In this document: in pieces, positions 1 through 5,173 of the stretch
Numbering within the stretch: position 1 is the stretch's first letter
Layout of the letters: each line of letters starts with the position of its first letter
Assembly (NCBI GenBank): GCA_016219165.1
Contig: JACRCB010000025.1
Location: 1-7,947, forward strand
Origin: Deltaproteobacteria bacterium
Lineage (GTDB): Bacteria > Desulfobacterota > GWC2-55-46 > DRQE01
Length of the DNA stretch: 7,947 nt
Reading direction: 5' to 3'
Notes under the pieces: generated by a model
Seen by the model: the letters and a program-made list of their open reading frames with translations, nothing else
The model's database searches: none
What the model was told of the DNA's origin: nothing
Program-made: the position numbers and the translations under genes

Positions 1-159
1 GATATCGCCAACGGCAGGTACCGGGCCGGGGTGGGAAGCCCCATCGAGGTTACGGACGCGCAGGTCTCTTACATAAATGCGAAGACGTCTTACATCCGCG
101 CCCTTTCGGATTACAAGGTGGCGCAGGCGGCCCTCGACACTGCTATAGGGGAGAGGTGA
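1..159 (+). CDS. TolC-family outer-membrane efflux protein, C-terminal end (partial)
   Basis: This is the last 52 codons of a gene that begins upstream of the window; frame 1 is open from base 1 to the TGA at 157-159. The peptide has the pattern seen near the C-terminus of TolC-family channels: a GRYRAGVGSPIEVTDAQ stretch, then a helix with YINAKTSYIRALSDYKVAQ, ending in an A-A-L-D-x-A-I-G segment. In the family this is the last long periplasmic helix, and the trimer forms an outer-membrane exit duct for tripartite efflux pumps or type I secretion. It implies a diderm cell. The partner pump genes would lie upstream and are not visible, so the substrate is unknown. The next gene is convergent. 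Confidence 0.85.
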   Translation, partial: DIANGRYRAGVGSPIEVTDAQVSYINAKTSYIRALSDYKVAQAALDTAIGER

Positions 160-196
160 GGGGGGGAGGGAAGTGGCGCAGGCATGACCCCGCTTT

Positions 197-224
197 TGTT
201 TCGGTGTGAGGACACACCGAAACA
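197..224. repeat. Perfect 12-bp inverted repeat (stable hairpin) between convergent genes
   Basis: TGTTTCGGTGTG (197-208) is followed by a 4-nt AGGA loop and its exact complement CACACCGAAACA (213-224). A second small hairpin, CCGTA-AAA-TACGG, follows at 231-243. The pair sits between the TolC-family stop and the stop of the convergent gene at 284, where a transcription end or 3'-end stabiliser is expected. Neither strand has a U-tract after the stem, so it is not a textbook intrinsic terminator. A palindromic protein-binding site is the other option. The rest of the 160-283 gap shows nothing else. Confidence 0.5.
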
Positions 225-283
225 TCGAAACCGTAAAATACGGGAAGCCCCCTGGCAAATCATCTTTCGTCAATCCGGACAGT

Positions 284-835
284 TTATTTTATTAGAAAAT
301 CTATTTTATTTACTTCCTCTCGTAAGGAGGTCTTAACACATTCCGGGGCGTTACGGATATATTTGAGCGCTTCTTTACGAACATTTTTGGGAAGAGATTT
401 GAGATAGATAATCGCATTATCAACCGAGAAAGGCTTTTTTGTTTCTTTCTCAAAGTTAGGTGGCAGATCAGTCCAGATTGCGGCGTCAAATCCCTTGTCT
501 CTGCACCATTCGGCAACTTGTTTATGGGTACAGTTGGCAGAGGAAGTGTTCTTCACGATATCTACCCAGCCGATGCATTTTCCTACCTTGCCCTCCCGTT
601 CTCGTAAGTCCTCAATGGCATCATCCAAGGAAGTCCGAGGACTCATGACATATTTTGTCTTAACAGGTGTTCCATTGGCAACGTCAAGCACCAAGGTCAA
701 TCTTGCATCTTTTGATATCCGGGAGAATTCAATTTTAAGCTCCGGTCCATCATCTTGCCAAGTGCCTTCCCTTGGCAGTTCGCGTGGATCCCAAATCAGA
801 GAGCCCCAACCTATGATCGCGATTTTCATCTTCAC
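284..835 (-). CDS. Gamma-glutamylcyclotransferase/ChaC-like fold protein, uncharacterised
   Basis: The product is 183 aa from GTG 835, or 181 aa from ATG 829; I cannot choose firmly. The GTG follows the upstream TAG stop (836-838) directly, and the ATG has an AGGTG only 3 nt ahead. Residues 9-17 read GWGSLIWDP, matching the YGSLIW-type substrate loop of ChaC and AIG2/GGCT-like gamma-glutamylcyclotransferases. LREREG at 77-82 offers a Glu where this fold carries its catalytic acid. True enzymes of the fold release 5-oxoproline from gamma-glutamyl compounds such as glutathione; whether this one does is unknown, because it has Trp in place of the usual Tyr and a divergent C-terminal half (AAIWTDLPPNF at 118-128). 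No signal peptide is seen. It is the last gene of the acyl-CoA operon but visibly A/T-richer: bases 301-360 hold 25 G+C of 60, against 36 of 60 at 1321-1380. It may be a recent addition. Confidence 0.7.
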   Translation of the reverse strand: MKMKIAIIGWGSLIWDPRELPREGTWQDDGPELKIEFSRISKDARLTLVLDVANGTPVKTKYVMSPRTSLDDAIEDLREREGKVGKCIGWVDIVKNTSSANCTHKQVAEWCRDKGFDAAIWTDLPPNFEKETKKPFSVDNAIIYLKSLPKNVRKEALKYIRNAPECVKTSLREEVNKIDFLIK

Positions 836-1663
836 CTACCCGTACTTATAAAACCCCTCCTTTGTCTTCCTCCCGAGTTTTCCTTTCTTAACGAGGTATT
901 CAAGTATGCCCGGGGGCTTATACCGTTCGTCCTCAAGGCCCTCGAAGAGGGTCTTGAATATCTGCATGCATATATCCAGCCCTATGAAGTCCGCGAGTTC
1001 TATGGGCCCCATGGGGTGGTTCATCCCGTACTTCATGACCGTATCTATGTCTTCCTTTTTTGCGACCCCGCTTTCGAGAACCCTGAGCGCCTCCCCGATG
1101 AGCGCGAAGAGAAGCCTGTTGGAGATGAACCCGGGAGAGTCGCTCGAGACCGCGGTAACCTTCCCGATTTTTTTCGCGATATCGATTACCGTCTCCACCG
1201 TCCCGGCGGATGTTCTGGCCCCCTTTATCACCTCGACGAGTTTCATGACCTTGGGGGGGTTCATAAAGTGCATGCCGATGAATCTGGACGGGTTTACTAC
1301 TGCCTCCGAGAGTCCGTTTATCGAAAGGGCAGAGGTGTTCGTGGCGATTATGGCGTCCTTCCCGCAGATGCCGCCGAGTTTCTTGAAGAGGTCCTTTTTT
1401 ATGTCTATATTCTCGGCCACGGCCTCTATAATGAGGTCGCATCCTCTGGTCATGTCCAGACCCGTAGATACCTCTATGAGCCCCATTACCTTATCCCACA
1501 GTTCCGGGGCCGTCCTCTCCTTTATCATCTCGAGCGCGGCTTCGAGGATTTCGTCCACGACATCCACGAGGACCACGGGATAGTTATAAAGGGCAAAAAC
1601 CTGCGCAATGCCTCTGCCCATTGTCCCGGCGCCGACAACGCCTATGTTTTTTATCGTCTTCAA
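836..1663 (-). CDS. hbd: 3-hydroxybutyryl-CoA dehydrogenase
   Basis: This cytoplasmic enzyme interconverts acetoacetyl-CoA and (S)-3-hydroxybutyryl-CoA with NAD(P)H. From TTG 1663 the protein is 275 aa, close to the usual 280 or so. An N-terminal Rossmann fold shows GVVGAGTMGRG (GxGxxG at 11-16) and an Asp-ended second strand (VVLVDV). Conserved catalytic positions are present: Ser111 in NTSALS, His132 in GMHFMNP, Glu144 in KLVEVIKG, and Asn182 in DSPGFISNRLL. The C-terminal domain has HPMGPIELADFIGLD and ends in GRKTKEGFYKY, both typical of the family. The longer frame from TTG 1681 is rejected because its first codons are themselves the ribosome-binding site AAAGGAGG. The gene is third in the leftward operon, after thiolase, and its stop abuts the next gene. 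A single-domain protein like this usually serves C4 metabolism (butyrate/crotonyl-CoA) rather than long-chain FadB-type oxidation; that role is inferred. Confidence 0.93.
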   Translation of the reverse strand: MKTIKNIGVVGAGTMGRGIAQVFALYNYPVVLVDVVDEILEAALEMIKERTAPELWDKVMGLIEVSTGLDMTRGCDLIIEAVAENIDIKKDLFKKLGGICGKDAIIATNTSALSINGLSEAVVNPSRFIGMHFMNPPKVMKLVEVIKGARTSAGTVETVIDIAKKIGKVTAVSSDSPGFISNRLLFALIGEALRVLESGVAKKEDIDTVMKYGMNHPMGPIELADFIGLDICMQIFKTLFEGLEDERYKPPGILEYLVKKGKLGRKTKEGFYKYG

Positions 1664-1670
1664 ATCCAAG

Positions 1671-1678
1671 CCTCCTTT
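1671..1678 (-). promoter_or_regulatory. Ribosome-binding site setting the TTG start of the dehydrogenase
   Basis: On the minus strand AAAGGAGG ends 7 nt before TTG 1663. It is a near-perfect Shine-Dalgarno sequence. Upstream in-frame TTG codons at 1669 and 1681 lie too close to it or in front of it, so 1663 is the only start it can serve. Confidence 0.8.
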
Positions 1679-1692
1679 CAATAATTTTCATA

Positions 1693-1726
1693 TATTCCCC
1701 TCCGGCAGGGGAGGCAGGGGGGAATA
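1693..1726. repeat. 8-bp inverted repeat (G/C-rich hairpin) between thiolase and dehydrogenase genes
   Basis: TATTCCCC (1693-1700) and GGGGAATA (1719-1726) are exact complements around an 18-nt purine-rich loop. An alternative inner stem, CCTCC (1699-1703) with GGAGG (1710-1714), competes for part of it. It occupies most of the 70-nt gap inside the operon, just before the dehydrogenase ribosome-binding site. It could be an mRNA processing or stabilising element, a translation-modulating hairpin, or a copy of a dispersed intergenic repeat. The sequence alone does not decide. Confidence 0.4.
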
Positions 1727-1733
1727 GGGCGGT

Positions 1734-2906
1734 TCATTTAAACGTCTTTATTGCCATGCTCATGGCCCCGCCGCCGCCGAGACAGATGGTTGCCAGCCCA
1801 AGGCTCTTTTTCCTATTTCTCAACGCATGCACGAGGGTGGTTAATATCCGTGCGCCGCTTGCGCCTATGGGGTGTCCGAGGGCTATGGCCCCGCCGTTTA
1901 CGTTTACCCTATATGGGTCCATCTTAAGTTCCTTCATAACGGCGAGGGTCTGGGCCGCAAACGCCTCGTTTTCCTCGATAAGGTCGAAATCCTCAATCTT
2001 CAGCCCCGTCTTTTTCAACAGGTTCTTAACCGAAATGACGGGCGCAACCGTGTACCACTTCGGGTCGGTATATGCCGTTGAAAAACCTATGACCCTTGCC
2101 AGCGGCTTTATGTTGAGGGCCTTTGCCTTCTTCGCCGAAATAAGCACGAGTGCGGCCGCCCCGTCATTCAAGCCCGGAGAATTGCCCGCGGTTATTGTCC
2201 CGCCTTCTTTGAATACGGGTTTCAAGAGCGAAAGTTTCTTTATACCAGTATCCCGCCTTATTGTTTCGTCTTCGCCCAGAACCGTAGAGTCTTTCAGTCT
2301 TACCGGCGCCATCTCTTCCCTGAACAGCCCCTTCCTCGTCGCCTCCAGCGCCTTCCTGTGGCTTGACAAGGCAAAGGCGTCCTGAGTCTCCCTCGAAAGT
2401 TTGTATTTCCTGGCGGTTAACTCGCAGAGCTCTCCCATGTGGGCGTTGTAGAAGCGGTCCCAGAGGCCGTCGAATATCATGGAATCCACGACCTTCGAAT
2501 CCCCGTATCTCAGGCCTTTCCTCATATCCCTCAGGAGAAACGGGGCGCGGCTCATGCTCTCCATTCCTCCCGCAACCACTGTATCCGCCTCCCCGAGCAT
2601 GATGGCGGAAGCGGCAAGGGAAATTGCCTTAAGCCCCGACGCGCAGACCATGTTCACCGTGAAGGCCGCGACTTCCTCCGGAAGCCCCGCAAGCATCGCG
2701 GATTGTCTTGCGGGGTTCTGCCCGACGCCCGCCCCGAGCGCATTGCCCATGATTACCTCGTCTATAAGGGTCGTCCTTACCCCGCCCCTTTTAAGCGCCT
2801 CCGAGATGACCGTTGCCCCGAGTTCGGGCGCGGAGAGAGAGGAAAGGCTGCCGAGGAGTTTCCCCGAGGGGGTCCTGCACGCAGCCGCTATGAGCACTTC
2901 TTCCAT
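1734..2906 (-). CDS. Acetyl-CoA acetyltransferase (thiolase II)
   Basis: The enzyme condenses two acetyl-CoA to acetoacetyl-CoA, or cleaves it in reverse. At 390 aa from ATG 2906 it has the standard thiolase length. The catalytic residues are in place: nucleophile Cys88 in NMVCASGLKA, His345 in IALGHPIGASGAR, and Cys375 in ATICLGGGGA. The oxyanion-hole NEAF motif is at 313-316. GGMESMSRAP (113-122) and GNSPGLNDGAAA (241-252) are further family signatures. A weak ribosome-binding site, AAAGG, lies about 10 nt before the ATG. The gene is second in the leftward operon, between enoyl-CoA hydratase and 3-hydroxybutyryl-CoA dehydrogenase, which points to acetoacetyl-CoA rather than long-chain 3-ketoacyl-CoA as substrate. 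A broader 3-ketoacyl-CoA thiolase (FadA-like) is the main alternative and cannot be excluded by eye. No signal peptide is seen; it is cytoplasmic. Confidence 0.93.
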   Translation of the reverse strand: MEEVLIAAACRTPSGKLLGSLSSLSAPELGATVISEALKRGGVRTTLIDEVIMGNALGAGVGQNPARQSAMLAGLPEEVAAFTVNMVCASGLKAISLAASAIMLGEADTVVAGGMESMSRAPFLLRDMRKGLRYGDSKVVDSMIFDGLWDRFYNAHMGELCELTARKYKLSRETQDAFALSSHRKALEATRKGLFREEMAPVRLKDSTVLGEDETIRRDTGIKKLSLLKPVFKEGGTITAGNSPGLNDGAAALVLISAKKAKALNIKPLARVIGFSTAYTDPKWYTVAPVISVKNLLKKTGLKIEDFDLIEENEAFAAQTLAVMKELKMDPYRVNVNGGAIALGHPIGASGARILTTLVHALRNRKKSLGLATICLGGGGAMSMAIKTFK

Positions 2907-2960
2907 GGGGTGATTACCTTTCAGAAATTTTTTAGAGAGGAACCCGTTTGCGGCATTACG

Positions 2961-2988
2961 CCGGGCCTTTTCGAGGAAAGCCCTCCGG
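2961..2988. repeat. Imperfect hairpin in the hydratase-thiolase gap
   Basis: In the 87-bp gap between these two genes, GGGC (2963-2966) and TTT (2968-2970) can pair with AAA (2977-2979) and GCCC (2980-2983) around a 6-nt loop with one bulged base. A tiny CGGC/GCCG stem follows at about 2950-2963. No U-tract follows on the minus strand, so a terminator is unlikely. It may only be an mRNA-stabilising fold, or chance. Confidence 0.25.
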
Positions 2989-2993
2989 GTCCG

Positions 2994-3728
2994 TTATTTT
3001 TTCTTCAAAAAATCCCTCATGAGTCTTTCCCTGTCGTCGTAGGAAAAGAGCATGCTGAACGCCTCTATCTCTTTATCCGGGGAGCCTGAATTTATAAGCC
3101 TTTTTGCGGCCTCGAGGCATTGAATGGGCTTCCCCGCGAGAGCCTTTGCAAGGGATGCAACCTCTTCCATAAGTTTATCCCGGGTAACGACCTTATTTAC
3201 AAGCCCCATGCCGAGCGCCTCCTCTGCCCCGACCCTTCTGCCCGTAAGTATCAGTTCCTTTGCCCTGAGGCTGCCGACCCTCCTCTTTAGCCTCCATGTT
3301 CCGCCGCCTCCGGGTATTATCCCTAAATTTATCTCGGGCTGCCCGAACACACTCGACCCGGACGCTATAACGATGTCCGAGGCCAATACCAGTTCGCACC
3401 CCCCTCCGAGGGCAAAGCCGTTCACACCGGCGATGACCGGCCCCGGGAATCCCTCGACGGTATCCATCGCCCTGTGGAATAATACCGCAAACTCCCTGGC
3501 CTTGTCCGGGGTAAACGAGGACATCTCCTTTATGTCGGCGCCGGCCATGAAGGTAACGCCTTCAGCGGTGATTACAAGGACCTTTGTGTTTTCAGCGAGG
3601 GCCGAAACCGCTTCTATGAAACTTTCAAGGACCGCGCTCGAAAATACGTTTATCGTCCGGTTGAAGGTGAGGGTGGAAATCTCGCCCCGTTCGAGTTTAA
3701 AGCCGCTGTATGAGGTGTCCTCGGTCAT
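2994..3728 (-). CDS. Enoyl-CoA hydratase (crotonase family)
   Basis: The enzyme hydrates crotonyl-CoA and similar enoyl-CoAs to 3-hydroxyacyl-CoA, or runs in reverse. The product is 244 aa from ATG 3728, slightly short of the usual 255-260. FMAGADIKEM (60-69) and GVNGFALGGGCELVLASD (101-118) form the CoA-binding and oxyanion-hole region. Both catalytic acids of true hydratases are present, Glu112 in GGCEL and Glu132 in FGQPEINLGIIPG. The C-terminal helix reads FSYDDRERLMRDFLKKK rather than the common EGM-AFLEKR, a small divergence. It is the first gene of the leftward operon, 33 nt or so after a predicted transcription start, and is followed by thiolase and 3-hydroxybutyryl-CoA dehydrogenase. 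The start has a short-spaced GGGGAG, so translation efficiency is uncertain. Other crotonase activities (isomerase, ring hydrolase) are possible, but the two Glu residues and the neighbours favour hydratase. Confidence 0.9.
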   Translation of the reverse strand: MTEDTSYSGFKLERGEISTLTFNRTINVFSSAVLESFIEAVSALAENTKVLVITAEGVTFMAGADIKEMSSFTPDKAREFAVLFHRAMDTVEGFPGPVIAGVNGFALGGGCELVLASDIVIASGSSVFGQPEINLGIIPGGGGTWRLKRRVGSLRAKELILTGRRVGAEEALGMGLVNKVVTRDKLMEEVASLAKALAGKPIQCLEAAKRLINSGSPDKEIEAFSMLFSYDDRERLMRDFLKKK

Positions 3729-3754
3729 CTCTCCCCGTCGCAGGAAAATTCATT

Positions 3755-3763
3755 TGGTATAAT
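3755..3763 (+). promoter_or_regulatory. Extended -10 element, rightward (tentative)
   Basis: TGGTATAAT on the plus strand matches an extended -10 (TGnTATAAT) exactly, but no -35 hexamer lies 16-18 nt upstream. It would start transcripts near 3770, with a leader of about 180 nt before the flavin reductase. It faces and nearly overlaps the leftward promoter of the acyl-CoA operon. Confidence 0.3.
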
Positions 3764-3767
3764 GTAA

Positions 3768-3796
3768 ATTAAAGTAGGGTTTAGGGGTTTTGTCAA
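3768..3796 (-). promoter_or_regulatory. Sigma-70-type promoter of the leftward acyl-CoA operon
   Basis: On the minus strand TTGACA (3796-3791) is followed by a 17-nt spacer and TTTAAT (3773-3768). This is a full -35 match, a 5/6 -10 match and optimal spacing. The predicted start near 3761 gives a leader of about 33 nt to ATG 3728. It would drive all four leftward genes. Confidence 0.65.
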
Positions 3797-3915
3797 GGAG
3801 TCTTGCAAGTAAAGAAGAGTCTCCCTCTTACGGGAATAGATGCCTTTCGCCATCCCACCCGGCGCCAATCCAAGCCATAGCGGTTGTTTTGCCGCCCAAA
3901 ACGTCCTCCCGGAGG

Positions 3916-3944
3916 TTGACGGGCGGATGTTTTCGTGCTATTTT
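3916..3944 (+). promoter_or_regulatory. Promoter of the flavin reductase-rubredoxin operon, with adjacent inverted repeat
   Basis: TTGACG (3916-3921), a 17-nt spacer and TATTTT (3939-3944) match the housekeeping consensus at 5/6 and 4/6. The predicted start falls near 3951, only about 2 nt before ATG 3953. Directly upstream of the -35, CCTCC-C-GGAGG (3905-3915) is an 11-nt inverted repeat that could bind a regulator. The rest of the 3729-3952 divergent gap shows only the promoters listed here. Confidence 0.55.
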
Positions 3945-3952
3945 TTCCTTCC

Positions 3953-4468
3953 ATGGATATGAACGCGTTTTACAAGATGAGTTACGGATTATATGTCGTA
4001 AGTTCGAGGAAGGGCGGCAGGAAGAACGGCCAGATAAGCAATACGGTATTTCAGGCGGCGGCTGAGCCGCCGCTTGTGGTGATAAGCGTGAGCAAAGAGA
4101 ATCTGACCCATGAGTATATTAACGAAAGCAAGGTCTTTAGCATTTCGATATTGTCCCGGAATACCCCGATGACTTTTATAGGCTCTTTCGGGTTCAGGTC
4201 CGGCCGCGACATGGATAAGTTCAAGGGCATAGATTACAAGACCGGCATGACGGGCGCGCCGGTGGTGCTTGAGAATTCCGTGGCATATCTGGAGGCCAAG
4301 GTCGTAAATGCCGTAGACCTCGGCACCCATACGCTTTTTATCGGGGAGATAGTCAATGCCGAGACCCTCAAGGAAGAGGAATCCATGACTTATTCTTACT
4401 ACCGCGATGTTAAACACGGCCATGCCCCGAAGGCGGCCCCGACATACGCCGGTAAGCCGGGGGTATGA
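3953..4468 (+). CDS. Flavin reductase (FMN-binding), Hrb-type
   Basis: From ATG 3953 the product is 171 aa. It belongs to the FMN-binding flavin reductase family, which moves electrons from NAD(P)H to flavin. Signs are a SYGLYVVSS first strand, NGQISNTVFQ (25-34), SKENLTHEYI (47-56), and DLGTHTLFIGEI (122-133). The tail, MTYSYYRDVKHGHAPKAAPTY (145-165), resembles the linker seen before the rubredoxin domain in fused high-molecular-weight rubredoxins (Hrb), and a separate rubredoxin gene starts 3 nt after this stop. The pair therefore probably works as an NAD(P)H:rubredoxin reductase passing electrons to a partner such as a flavodiiron O2/NO reductase, which is not in this window. The open frame extends back to GTG 3935, but that codon lies upstream of the predicted transcription start. 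ATG 3953 has no Shine-Dalgarno in front; ATG 3959 is a second candidate. Confidence 0.82.
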   Translation: MDMNAFYKMSYGLYVVSSRKGGRKNGQISNTVFQAAAEPPLVVISVSKENLTHEYINESKVFSISILSRNTPMTFIGSFGFRSGRDMDKFKGIDYKTGMTGAPVVLENSVAYLEAKVVNAVDLGTHTLFIGEIVNAETLKEEESMTYSYYRDVKHGHAPKAAPTYAGKPGV

Positions 4469-4471
4469 AAA

Positions 4472-4630
4472 ATGGACAGTTTTAGATGCATAATCTGCGG
4501 CTATGTTTATGACCCTTATAAGGGGGATGTGGATTCCAACGTGAAACCGGGGACGCCGTTTGAGGAGTTGCCGCAAGATTGGGTATGCCCCGTATGCGGG
4601 GCGGATAAGGACCAGTTTGAGAAGGTATAG
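4472..4630 (+). CDS. Rubredoxin
   Basis: The product is 52 aa, the canonical rubredoxin length. Two CxxC knuckles bind one iron: Cys6 and Cys9 in FRCIICGYVYDP, and Cys39 and Cys42 in WVCPVCGADKDQFE. Between them, PGTPFEELPQDW matches the family core. It is a cytoplasmic one-electron carrier. It begins 3 nt after the flavin reductase stop, with a G-rich stretch (4459-4463) about 8 nt ahead of its ATG as a possible ribosome-binding site, so the two are co-transcribed and the reductase is the likely electron donor. Rubredoxins with such partners commonly feed O2-, NO- or peroxide-reducing enzymes in anaerobes; the acceptor here is not visible. The next gene is convergent, 42 nt away, with no clear terminator between. 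Confidence 0.95.
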   Translation: MDSFRCIICGYVYDPYKGDVDSNVKPGTPFEELPQDWVCPVCGADKDQFEKV

Positions 4631-4672
4631 GCCATGCAAAACCCCGAAAGCCGCAGCCGCCTCCCTGCCTGC

Positions 4673-5173
4673 TCACTCCTTAATCTCTATCTCTGTTAAG
4701 CCCGAGAATGCGCCGTCCCTGTCCGTAACGAGCCCGGTTATTTTATATACGCCCGGCTTTAATCCTGACATAAGCCTTTCGGAGTACGTGATTACAGGCC
4801 TTTTCGGGCCGATGGTCTCGGTGTCCGTAAACATCGCAAAGGCCCTGCCGCTGGAAAAGCGCCACACCTCTTTATCTCCCTTGTCCTTCACAATGAAATC
4901 ATACCGCTGGGTAGAGTTGAAGTAGAGGACGATATTTTTCCCCGTGTGGTTAAAGACTCTGAGGCCTATTTCAATCGGCTCGCCGCGGGAATAAACCGGT
5001 TTGTCCGTGCTTAAGGTCATTCCGGCCCCGCTTTCTTTTGCGCACAGGGGTTTCGACGCGCCTTCCAAGAAGAGGAGGGTTGAAAAAATGTAAACCCCGG
5101 CAAGGATTATCCTCTTTGCCGGGGCGGTATTTTTACAGTAATTCCGCGTCCACGAGGTTTTCGGGGTTTGCAT
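4673..5173 (-). CDS. Exported BsuPI-type proteinase-inhibitor domain protein
   Basis: The product is 166 aa. Residues 19-45 form a likely signal peptide: a basic AKR start, a hydrophobic IILAGVYIFSTLLFLEG core and a plausible cut after LCA (43-45). The mature part, from about residue 52, matches the BsuPI (intracellular proteinase inhibitor) beta-sandwich pattern: GEPIEIGLRVFNHTGKNI, then LYFNSTQRYDFIV (83-95), then KEVWRFSSGRAFA (101-113), a C-terminal LKPGVYKITG strand, and an end close to the domain edge. B. subtilis BsuPI inhibits a subtilisin-type protease. Here the gene overlaps the end of an upstream subtilase gene by 41 nt, so the two are surely co-transcribed. No in-frame ATG, GTG or TTG exists between the protease stop and the signal core, so the overlap is required; ATG 5173 has no clear ribosome-binding site, suggesting translational coupling. 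Inhibition of the neighbour is inferred; BsuPI-like domains also occur in proteins without proven inhibitor activity. Confidence 0.8.
   Translation of the reverse strand: MQTPKTSWTRNYCKNTAPAKRIILAGVYIFSTLLFLEGASKPLCAKESGAGMTLSTDKPVYSRGEPIEIGLRVFNHTGKNIVLYFNSTQRYDFIVKDKGDKEVWRFSSGRAFAMFTDTETIGPKRPVITYSERLMSGLKPGVYKITGLVTDRDGAFSGLTEIEIKE

Noticed and set aside
755..1684. Long rightward open frames (755-1684 and 906-1583) opposite the dehydrogenase
   Set aside because: They lie antisense to a gene with full catalytic motifs, have no recognisable domain or ribosome-binding site, and are expected from G/C-rich codon use on the real strand.
2439..3089. Rightward open frame antisense to the thiolase and hydratase
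   Set aside because: It has no family motif and spans the ends of two convincing genes.
3124..3762. Rightward open frame antisense to the hydratase, running into the divergent promoter region
   Set aside because: It is a shadow of the hydratase and would cover its promoter.
3790..4065. TTG-initiated open frame between the divergent promoters and into the flavin reductase
   Set aside because: It overlaps the -35 of the leftward promoter, has no ribosome-binding site, and the peptide is low-information.
3989..4639. Leftward open frame antisense to flavin reductase and rubredoxin
   Set aside because: It is opposite two well-identified genes and has no domain signal.
4631..4672. Terminator between the convergent rubredoxin and inhibitor genes
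   Set aside because: The 42-bp gap has no convincing stem followed by a U-tract on either strand.
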